Origin: an uncultured Cytophagales bacterium
Lineage (GTDB): Bacteria > Bacteroidota > Bacteroidia > Cytophagales > Thermonemataceae
Direction of reading: 5' to 3'
Length of the DNA stretch: 64,000 nucleotides
NCBI GenBank assembly: GCA_938002655.1
Contig: CALLAC010000001.1
Span: forward strand, 124,001 to 188,000
Shown: positions 33,721-41,226 of the stretch, one piece after another
How the letters are laid out: each line of letters starts with the position of its first letter
Numbering within the stretch: position 1 is the stretch's first letter
The notes under the pieces: generated by a model
Told to the model about the DNA's origin: nothing
Seen by the model: only the letters and a program-made list of their open reading frames with translations
Database searches by the model: none
Made by a program: the position numbers and the translations under genes

Positions 33721-36700
33721 ATGAAATACTGGACAATCCTCCTAGGGCATCTGCTTTGTTTGAGTATACGGGCTCAGAACTCGGTTTTAAGTACGGGTAA
33801 ATGGTATAAAATAGCTGTTTCGCAATCGGGTATTCATAAAATTACAGCTCAAGATTTGCGTGAGTGGGGTATAGATATTTCTCAAATCAATCCTAAGAAT
33901 ATTGCTATTTATGGCAATGGAGGTGGTATGCTTCCTCAGCCTAATAATGCCGCTCGCATCAGCGATTTACAAGAAAATGCCATCTGGGTGATGGGTGAAG
34001 CTGATAACCGAATGGATAACAACGACTATATTCTTTTTTATGCCCAAAGTGCTGATAAAATTTTTTACAATCCTACCTTACAACGTTTTAGCCATGAAAA
34101 AAACTTATACGATGATAAAAACTACTACTTTCTGACTATCAAGAACTCGGCAGGCTTGCGAGTACAAAACCAACCTTCAGTAAGTGCTACACAAAACATT
34201 ACAACTTTTGATGATTATTTCTATCACGAAAAAGACCTTTTCAATATTCTCAACCAACTTGGTAGAGGAGGTTCGGGGCGTGAGTGGTATGGTGAATTTC
34301 TAAATGCAGGGCAAAGTGTGGAAATTTCAACTACCTTAGAAGGTATAGTACCCAATTCTACTGTTCTTTTTACTTCCTCTGTGCTCAATCAATCTTTCAA
34401 TGTAGCAAACTTTCAAGTGGCTATCAATGGGCAAAACATTGGCTCGCAAAATGTCTCGCCTATCTTTGATGCAACCTATTCTACCAAAGGTGTGCCCGAT
34501 GTGGCTACTTTCCTACTTAATAGCAATCAAATTCCTGCTTTGCCCCAGTTCAAAGTTACTTACGCTTTGCAAGGTTCAAATGTACGCGGATACATAAATT
34601 ACTTTGAGGTGCAAAGTAAGAGAGTTATCAGGCTCTATGGTAATCAAACGGCTTTTCGTTCTATAGAAAGTATGGCTTTGGCTAGTTGCAATTTTATAGT
34701 AGGCAATGCAAGCAGTGAAACGCAAATTTGGGATATAACTAATCCACTAGCCCCCAAGAATCAAATTTTTACGCTTTCAGGCTCTCAAGCCTCTTTTGGG
34801 GTGGCTACAAGCGGTATTTTGAAAGAGTTTGTTGTTTGGCAAGGTGCCGATTTTCCTGCACCTACGCTTGTAGGAGAGGTTCCTAATCAAAATTTGCAGG
34901 CATTGGCTACACCTAATTTGCTCATCATTACACACCCCAATTTTAGAGAAGAAGCAGAAAGGTTGGCTCAATTCAGACGCACCAATGATGGACTTTCAGT
35001 AGTGGTAACTGATGTTTTTCAGATATACAACGAGTTTTCTTCTGGTAGGCAAGATGTCACTGCTTTACGAGACTTTATTCGTCATCTTTATCTGAAAACT
35101 CCCAATACACTTCAGTACGTTTTACTTTTTGGTGCCGCTTCTTTCGATTACAAAGACCGAGTAAGCAACAACACCAATTTTGTTCCTATTTACGAATCGC
35201 GAGAATCTTTGCATCCTATTTTTAGTTACTCTTCTGATGATTATTTCGGTTTTATGGAAAATAGCGAAGGCGAATGGATTGAAACGTTTAGCAATATATC
35301 AACTTTTGACCATACCCTTGATGTAAGTATAGGACGCCTACCCGTACAAACTGCCGAACAAGCCCATTACGTAGTAGATAAAATCATTTCGTATGCCAAC
35401 CGAAAAGAAAATTTAGGCCAATGGCGAAAAAAAATCGTATTTTTAGCCGATGACGGCGACGCCAACCAACACCAAGTAGATTCCGATAGAATTGCTCAAA
35501 AAGTAAAAGATAATTATCCCAATTTTGATGTTCAAAAAATTTATTTAGATGCCTATCCGCAAGTGAGCAGTGGCGGCAATGAACGCTCCCCTGAATGCAA
35601 AAGAGCCTTTACAGAAGCTATTGAAAAAGGGGCTTTGGTAGTGAATTTCACAGGACATGGCGGCGAAATAGGCTGGACACAAGAGGAAATCCTTCGTACG
35701 CCTGATATCAAAACTTGGAACAACGGAAACCATCTGCCTCTGATTATTACTGCAACTTGTGAGTTTGGCAGGTACGATGAGCCATCCACTCTTTCGGGGG
35801 CAGAAGTAGCTATTTTAGAACCTAATCGTGGGGCAATTGCTCTCATTACCACTACACGTCCTGTGTTTTCAAGTACTAATTTTATTCTCAACGACCAAAT
35901 TTACAATTTCATTTTTACTCCTATTGCAGGAAAAATGCCCCGTTTGGGCGATGTAATGCGACAGACCAAAAACAATAGCCTTGCAGGTTCTGTCAATCGA
36001 AATTTTTCTCTACTCGGCGACCCTTCTATGCGACTTGCTTATCCTGAAAAAAATATCGTCATTACGCATCTCAACGGCAAAGATATTACCATTGAGCAAG
36101 ATACGCTTCGAGCTTTGGATAAAATAACCTTGGAGGGCGAAATTAGAGATGAAAACAACCTGCTCGTGTCAAATTTTAATGGTATTCTGAATGCTACTTT
36201 ATGGGATAAGCCTCGTATCAAAACTACTTTGGGCACGCAAGGCTCTTCGCCAATGAATTTTTTGATGCAAGATGTAAGGATTTTTAATGGCAGTGTGAGC
36301 GTAAGAAATGGTCGTTTCCGTTTGCAGTTTGTAATGCCTAAAAATATCAATTATACTTTTGACAATGGAAAAATTAGTTTGTATGCTTCTGATACGCATA
36401 ATTTGATAGATGCAGGAGCAGGGAAAAATGATATAGTTGTAGGAGGTTCGAATCCTAACCCTATTGCCGACAATACCCCCCCTCGCATCAGGCTCTTTAT
36501 GAACGATACTACGTTCAGGAATGGCGGTTTGGTCAACGAAAATCCTTTACTCTTGGCGTATCTGTATGATGAAAATGGTATCAATATTTCTTCTGCAGGC
36601 ATTGGGCAAGATATTACTGCCTACCTGAATGATAGCATTCAAAAACCCTATGTTTTGAATGATTTTTACACTGCCGATTTAGATAGTTTTCAAAGCGGAA

Positions 36701-37137
36701 AAGTTTTGTATCTGTTCCGAAATTTACCTGAAGGGCATTACACACTTACCTTTAAGGCTTGGGACGTCTACAATAACTCTTCAGAAGCGAAGATTGATTT
36801 TGTTGTAGCTTCTTCAAAGGGCTTGCGTTTGCAAAATGTAATAAATTACCCCAACCCGTTTAGTGAAAGAACTACTTTCAGCTTCGAGCACAACCGTTTT
36901 AATGAAGACTTGGAAGTAGAACTTGAAATTTTCAATTTGCAAGGCGAAAAAATGCTACTTTTCAAAGATAAAGTATTTACAGCTGATGCCAATGTGAGTA
37001 AATTTATACTAGATTTGAATGGCTACGGCACGAAATTTGCCAATGGAATGTATATTTATTACCTTTCAATCAAAAGTTTGAAAGATGCCCAAAAAGCAAT
37101 CGCAACAGGCAAAATCGTAGTGATGAGAAGTTTTTAA
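33721..37137 (+). CDS. porU: PorU, type IX secretion system sortase
   Basis: A 1138-residue secreted protein that removes the C-terminal signal of T9SS cargo and attaches it to the cell surface. It starts MKYWTILLGHLLCLSIRAQ, a signal peptide. The C25 (gingipain-like) peptidase region holds the catalytic His646 (NFTGHGGEIGW) and Cys680 (TATCEFG). The last ~90 residues (INYPNPFSERTTFSFEHN to the end) form a T9SS C-terminal domain of its own, as known for PorU. It precedes porV by 79 bases. Length is normal. Confidence 0.95.
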   Translation: MKYWTILLGHLLCLSIRAQNSVLSTGKWYKIAVSQSGIHKITAQDLREWGIDISQINPKNIAIYGNGGGMLPQPNNAARISDLQENAIWVMGEADNRMDNNDYILFYAQSADKIFYNPTLQRFSHEKNLYDDKNYYFLTIKNSAGLRVQNQPSVSATQNITTFDDYFYHEKDLFNILNQLGRGGSGREWYGEFLNAGQSVEISTTLEGIVPNSTVLFTSSVLNQSFNVANFQVAINGQNIGSQNVSPIFDATYSTKGVPDVATFLLNSNQIPALPQFKVTYALQGSNVRGYINYFEVQSKRVIRLYGNQTAFRSIESMALASCNFIVGNASSETQIWDITNPLAPKNQIFTLSGSQASFGVATSGILKEFVVWQGADFPAPTLVGEVPNQNLQALATPNLLIITHPNFREEAERLAQFRRTNDGLSVVVTDVFQIYNEFSSGRQDVTALRDFIRHLYLKTPNTLQYVLLFGAASFDYKDRVSNNTNFVPIYESRESLHPIFSYSSDDYFGFMENSEGEWIETFSNISTFDHTLDVSIGRLPVQTAEQAHYVVDKIISYANRKENLGQWRKKIVFLADDGDANQHQVDSDRIAQKVKDNYPNFDVQKIYLDAYPQVSSGGNERSPECKRAFTEAIEKGALVVNFTGHGGEIGWTQEEILRTPDIKTWNNGNHLPLIITATCEFGRYDEPSTLSGAEVAILEPNRGAIALITTTRPVFSSTNFILNDQIYNFIFTPIAGKMPRLGDVMRQTKNNSLAGSVNRNFSLLGDPSMRLAYPEKNIVITHLNGKDITIEQDTLRALDKITLEGEIRDENNLLVSNFNGILNATLWDKPRIKTTLGTQGSSPMNFLMQDVRIFNGSVSVRNGRFRLQFVMPKNINYTFDNGKISLYASDTHNLIDAGAGKNDIVVGGSNPNPIADNTPPRIRLFMNDTTFRNGGLVNENPLLLAYLYDENGINISSAGIGQDITAYLNDSIQKPYVLNDFYTADLDSFQSGKVLYLFRNLPEGHYTLTFKAWDVYNNSSEAKIDFVVASSKGLRLQNVINYPNPFSERTTFSFEHNRFNEDLEVELEIFNLQGEKMLLFKDKVFTADANVSKFILDLNGYGTKFANGMYIYYLSIKSLKDAQKAIATGKIVVMRSF

Positions 37138-37156
37138 ATAAAAAATACAAGACTAT

Positions 37157-37200
37157 GTAAAAATTTTACGAAATTTTTGTACCTTTGTAAAATTTTTTAC
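37157..37200 (+). promoter_or_regulatory. porV promoter with two short inverted repeats
   Basis: The -7 box TACCTTTG (37180-37187) fits TAnnTTTG. The inverted repeat GTAAAAATTTTAC (37157-37169) sits at the -33 position and a second, GTAAAATTTTTTAC (37187-37200), begins at the last base of the -7 box. The second is identical to the 14-mer upstream of gldK (19717-19730). So porV appears to have its own promoter in addition to read-through from porU. Confidence 0.5.
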
Positions 37201-37216
37201 TAAACGCTGAGTTCAA

Positions 37217-38410
37217 ATGAAAAAAATAAGTATTTTCTGCTTAGCCTTGTTTGCCTACATTGTATGCTTAACAAAATCGTTTGCACAAGGTTCACCAACT
37301 ACGGGTCAAATCTTTGACTCTATTCGTCGTCCGATTACTACGGCTGTTCCTTTTCTGCTTATTCCCTCTGATGCTCGTGCCGCAGGTATGGGCGATGTTG
37401 GGGTAGCTACTTCACCTGATGCTTTTGCTACACATTGGAATCCTGCGAAATTAGCTTTTGTTGATAAGCAGTATGGGGTTGCTCTTTCTTATACTCCTTG
37501 GTTACGCCAGCTTGTCAATGATATGGCAATTTCGCATTTGGCAGGTTACTACAAATTTTCCGATAAAGAAGCTGTTTCTTTGGCAATGACTTACTTTGAT
37601 ATGGGCGATATCAACTTTACAGATAATTTTGGTAATCCTATGGGAGACTATCGCCCTCGTGAGTTTTCCATTCGCTCTCATTACTCTCGAAAACTCACCG
37701 AAAATTTGAGCTTATCTATCGGAGCATTTTGGGTGCATAGCAATATTGCTAATCTCTTTTTTACGGGCAATGGTGCCACAGGGCAAGCCAAGCCAGGAAA
37801 TTCGGGAGGCGTAGATATTGGGGCTTTCTATCAAAAGCAAGGCTTAAATTTATCAGGTACAGAATTAGACTTTGCGTTAGGAGCGGCTATTACAAACTTG
37901 GGAGCCAAAATTTCTTACACAGGAGATAACCAAAGAGATTTTCTGCCTACTAACTTGCGTTTGGGAGGTTCAGGTACACTCAAATTAGATGAACTCAATA
38001 AAATTACGGCCGCATTAGATTTCAATAAACTTATGGTTCCTACTCCTTCGCCCAATCGCTTGCCTCGCGATATAGGGCTTTTGAACGGCTTGTTTTCTTC
38101 TTTCGGTGATGCCCCCGATGGTATCAAGGAAGAGTTACAAGAGTTTATGATGAATTTTGGTACTGAATATGTGTACAATGATATGTTTATGGGACGATTG
38201 GGGCTTGCTATGGAGCATAAAAACAAAGGTGATAGAAAGTATGCGACTATTGGCTTGGGTGCAAGATATAATGTCTTTGGATTAGATGTAGCATACATGG
38301 TACCTTTCAAACGCACCAATCCGCTTACAGATACTTTCCGTGTAACCTTGATGATAAATTTTGGCGGAAAAGACAAAACCACTGCTCCGCCTCCTACTGA
38401 AAATGAATAA
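37217..38410 (+). CDS. porV: PorV, type IX secretion system outer-membrane shuttle
   Basis: A 397-residue outer-membrane barrel with signal peptide (about 1-25, ending SFAQG). It has the family opening VPFLLIPSDARAAGMGDVGVATSPDAFATHWNP-like region (residues 50-80) and repeated amphipathic strands to the C-terminus. PorV collects T9SS cargo at the SprA translocon and hands it to PorU. The pairing with porU identifies it as the true PorV rather than the paralogue at 4888-5952. A good terminator follows. Confidence 0.95.
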   Translation: MKKISIFCLALFAYIVCLTKSFAQGSPTTGQIFDSIRRPITTAVPFLLIPSDARAAGMGDVGVATSPDAFATHWNPAKLAFVDKQYGVALSYTPWLRQLVNDMAISHLAGYYKFSDKEAVSLAMTYFDMGDINFTDNFGNPMGDYRPREFSIRSHYSRKLTENLSLSIGAFWVHSNIANLFFTGNGATGQAKPGNSGGVDIGAFYQKQGLNLSGTELDFALGAAITNLGAKISYTGDNQRDFLPTNLRLGGSGTLKLDELNKITAALDFNKLMVPTPSPNRLPRDIGLLNGLFSSFGDAPDGIKEELQEFMMNFGTEYVYNDMFMGRLGLAMEHKNKGDRKYATIGLGARYNVFGLDVAYMVPFKRTNPLTDTFRVTLMINFGGKDKTTAPPPTENE

Positions 38411-38430
38411 GCATTTTGTTATTTAAGCAA

Positions 38431-38461
38431 AAAGCCTTGAAGCGTTTACTTCAAGGTTTTT
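38431..38461 (+). terminator. Intrinsic terminator of porV
   Basis: The 8-bp arms CCTTGAAG (38435-38442) and CTTCAAGG (38449-38456) with a 6-base loop are flanked by AAA and five T. It isolates porV from efp. Confidence 0.85.
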
Positions 38462-38465
38462 CGCT

Positions 38466-38495
38466 TTTGATTGTTTTGAAAAAAAGCTAAATTTG
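38466..38495 (+). promoter_or_regulatory. efp promoter
   Basis: TTTG (38466-38469), 18 bases, TAAATTTG (38488-38495): near-perfect Bacteroidota promoter, 21 bases before the efp start codon. Confidence 0.7.
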
Positions 38496-38516
38496 CATCT
38501 AAAAAATCAAAACCTT

Positions 38517-39080
38517 ATGGCAAAAGCATCAGATGTATCTCGTGGAAATTTTATTCGCTACAATGGCGAAATTATGCAAGTAATAGAACTAGAGCATCGC
38601 ACCCCAGGCAATTTGCGGGCTTTTTATCAAATGAAAATGCGAAATGTGAAAAATGGTAAACTCGCTGAAAATCGTTTCCGCCCTGATGAAACCGTAGATA
38701 TTGTAAGAGTAGAAGTAAAAGAAATGATGTACTCTTATCGTGACGGAGAAAATCTGGTATGTATGGACAACGAAACTTATGACCAAATTTATATTCCTGA
38801 AGTTGCATTTGGCGAGGGTATACAATTCTTGAAAGAAGGAGCTATGGTGAAAGTTAGCTTTGATGATACCAACACGCCTATTTCGGTAGAATTGCCCGCT
38901 TCGGTAGAACTTTTAGTAACTTATACCGAACCAGGTGTAAAAGGAGATACTGCTACCAAAGCACTTAAACCTGCTACTCTGGAAACAGGAGCAACTATTA
39001 ACGTTCCTTTGTTTGTGAATGAAGGAGAGATTATTCGCGTCAACACACTTACAGGCGAGTATATGGAGAGAGTAAAGTAA
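38517..39080 (+). CDS. efp: Elongation factor P
   Basis: A 187-residue translation factor that relieves ribosome stalling at polyproline. Read from MAKASDVSRGNFIRYNG; the frame from 38493 starts inside the promoter. Three OB-like domains are visible: domain I ends with the loop HRTPGNLRAFYQMKMRN, and the C-terminus is GATINVPLFVNEGEIIRVNTLTGEYMERVK. In the loop, Asn32 occupies the site of the modified Lys34 of E. coli EF-P (PGKGQAF). So neither lysylation nor arginine rhamnosylation can occur at that residue. Confidence 0.96.
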   Translation: MAKASDVSRGNFIRYNGEIMQVIELEHRTPGNLRAFYQMKMRNVKNGKLAENRFRPDETVDIVRVEVKEMMYSYRDGENLVCMDNETYDQIYIPEVAFGEGIQFLKEGAMVKVSFDDTNTPISVELPASVELLVTYTEPGVKGDTATKALKPATLETGATINVPLFVNEGEIIRVNTLTGEYMERVK

Positions 39081-39229
39081 TCTTTTGATACATAGCGAAA
39101 GTCTTTGAAAACAATCATTTGAAGGCTCTCATAGTTTTTCAGTGAGCTTGTTAGAAAAGCATGAAAAAATTTGTGAAACAGTAGGTTTTCTATTCTATTA
39201 GAAATCTCAAACTCTTCTGAAAGATTTCC

Positions 39230-39260
39230 AACCTATGAGATTTCCAAAACCTCATAGGTT
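39230..39260. repeat. Second copy of the palindromic repeat element
   Basis: Arms AACCTATGAGATTT (39230-39243) and AAACCTCATAGGTT (39247-39260) pair with one mismatch. The right arm is identical to that of the element at 14102-14134. It lies between the convergent efp and DUF4350 genes, so it may terminate both. Confidence 0.7.
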
Positions 39261-39269
39261 TCTTAAATT

Positions 39270-40613
39270 TTATGGATTTTTACTTACTTTCTTTAAAAGG
39301 TTGATGTGCTGAGCAAGTTTGTATAAATCTTTTTTGGAAATATTGGGTTTTGCTTTTACTTGCTGAATGATAGTAAATGTTTCTTTAACTGTAGCTTCGT
39401 TTACGAGTAGTTTTGAGGCTATTTGATGAATAGTTGCTTCATCGGGGTTTTCAGAGGTATTGATGAAATAATTAGAGCGTAAAAATTCTAAAAAGTACAA
39501 AATTTTCTTTTCTGCAAGGTTTTTGTGATTTTTATAGTTGAAGTATAATCTGCCAATAGTACGAATAAATTCGATGCTGGTATTGGTATTTTTCTCTAAG
39601 ACAGGAACAATTCTTTGTTCTCGTTTGACTTTAAAGAGAATCAATACAACTATTCCTATTAGCGTAAGCCAAAATGCCCACCAAAGTGCTGGGTTTTTTT
39701 TCAAAAAAGACAATTGTTTGATGCCATCAGGGGTTTTACCTTTCTTTTCTGCGTATTCATCATAATAATATCGCCATTTGATTTCCTCTTCCCATAGTAC
39801 ATCGCGTATGGGTAGGTGAGAGAGAACTTTGGCAATAAAATCACGTTGGTGGTCGTCTAAAATACCATAGTTGGTAAAAATGAGAGGAAGTGAGCAAGCA
39901 TACAACGTACCCGAGCCTTTCTTAATTTCAATGAAAACAGGATTTTCGTACTGATCAACGGCTAAAATTTTGGCTTTTGGCTCATCTGAAAGGTTTTTTT
40001 CAGAGGCGTGTTCGTTTTCATCATCATTTATCTGTGCTGGTTTGGTGTCATTTGGGTTAAAATTTTTAATCTCGTACATTTGAAATGCTGCATAATGTGT
40101 GATGTTAGGAAACTGATAGGTTTTATTAGCGAGTTTGGGATGTAAAAATTTTATTTCCAAGGCGTTGGAGGTTGTGTATCTGCGTGTAACAAGTGCTTTA
40201 CCAAATTCATTTTCTAAAAGATAGGAAAAATACTCTGCCGCCATAAATGCCTCACCACCATAATATACAAAGCTATTCAGGGCACTTGTAAGTTCTTGGT
40301 CAGCATCTGCTTTCAAATGGGCATAAAACAAATTATATTTGGAAGCTACTTCTTTGGATTGATACAAAAAAAGCGAATCATTCGGGAAAATATCAAGGCG
40401 AAGTTTAATTTTCTTTTCAGGAAATAAATCTTCAAGCAATAAATAAAGAGCTTTGCTGGCGTAAGGCTTGTTTTCTACTTTTTTGAAAGTGGGTGTCCAG
40501 TCTAATAGATGTTTTTTGTGAGTAGGCTCATTTTGGGGAAGCCAAAAGGGCAAAGAAGCTAAAAAAACAATAAGAATACTTCCAATAATCCAATCTGATT
40601 TTTGTATTTTCAA
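39270..40613 (-). CDS. DUF4350 domain membrane protein
   Basis: A 447-residue protein with an N-terminal membrane helix (SDWIIGSILIVFLASLPFWL), a DUF4350-like extracytoplasmic domain (KALYLLLEDLFPEKKIKLRLD), and a second helix near residue 320 (WAFWLTLIGIVVLILFKV) followed by a helical cytoplasmic tail. DUF4350 proteins often accompany moxR, DUF58 and DUF4129 genes; here moxR is far off. It follows a TonB-C-like gene by 18 bases on the same strand. Function unknown. Confidence 0.78.
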   Translation of the reverse strand: MKIQKSDWIIGSILIVFLASLPFWLPQNEPTHKKHLLDWTPTFKKVENKPYASKALYLLLEDLFPEKKIKLRLDIFPNDSLFLYQSKEVASKYNLFYAHLKADADQELTSALNSFVYYGGEAFMAAEYFSYLLENEFGKALVTRRYTTSNALEIKFLHPKLANKTYQFPNITHYAAFQMYEIKNFNPNDTKPAQINDDENEHASEKNLSDEPKAKILAVDQYENPVFIEIKKGSGTLYACSLPLIFTNYGILDDHQRDFIAKVLSHLPIRDVLWEEEIKWRYYYDEYAEKKGKTPDGIKQLSFLKKNPALWWAFWLTLIGIVVLILFKVKREQRIVPVLEKNTNTSIEFIRTIGRLYFNYKNHKNLAEKKILYFLEFLRSNYFINTSENPDEATIHQIASKLLVNEATVKETFTIIQQVKAKPNISKKDLYKLAQHINLLKKVSKNP

Positions 40614-40631
40614 GGCAGTGGCAGTTTTCTA

Positions 40632-41141
40632 CTAATTTACAAAAAAAGTTACAATTCCACTGCTAATAGGTTCATTTTTTAGATTTTTTCTTTCGATACA
40701 GCTCTCCAATTCCATTTCTAAGGTAGTTTTGAAACTTTGTATGCTTTCTTCGGAAAGGGTAGAAAGGTTATCAATCACTTCTAAGGCTACCAACTTACCT
40801 TTTTCGTTTATTTTTACTTTGAAAGCAACTTTTCCTTTTTCTTGGCTATTGAGTAGAGGCTCTAGATTGGGGCAAAACATATGCCAGCCTTCTACTTCCC
40901 AGTGAAAAGTAATTTTACGTTTGAGTAGATCGGCGGGTTTTTCTTGTTCGGTATGAATAGGTGTTAAGACTTTATTCAGAGAGGTGGTAGGAGGAGATAG
41001 GGAGTAATTGTTTTCTTCGGTAGCAATTTTACTTTTTTGCTCTTGTGCAAAATAAAAAAACATGGTAAGTGTTGCCAAAAGTATCAGGGTAGTTGCGGAA
41101 AAGTACAGAAATTTGTGATTATCAAATGGATAGCTTTTCAT
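40632..41141 (-). CDS. Hypothetical anchored protein, TonB-C-like
   Basis: A 169-residue protein with a short cytoplasmic start, one membrane helix (about 13-30, FSATTLILLATLTMFFYF) and a periplasmic domain. The C-terminal pattern FKVKINEKGKLVALEVIDN ... GIVTFFVN resembles the C-terminal domain of TonB-like transducers, though no Pro-rich spacer is present. It is probably co-transcribed with the DUF4350 gene. No defined function. Confidence 0.6.
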   Translation of the reverse strand: MKSYPFDNHKFLYFSATTLILLATLTMFFYFAQEQKSKIATEENNYSLSPPTTSLNKVLTPIHTEQEKPADLLKRKITFHWEVEGWHMFCPNLEPLLNSQEKGKVAFKVKINEKGKLVALEVIDNLSTLSEESIQSFKTTLEMELESCIERKNLKNEPISSGIVTFFVN

Positions 41142-41226
41142 GTTTTTAATCAGTCAAAAGAAGTTTTGCAGTTTAGAAGTTATATCGCAAATTTCTTGCC
41201 AATTTTACAGAATTGTTAGATAAATT

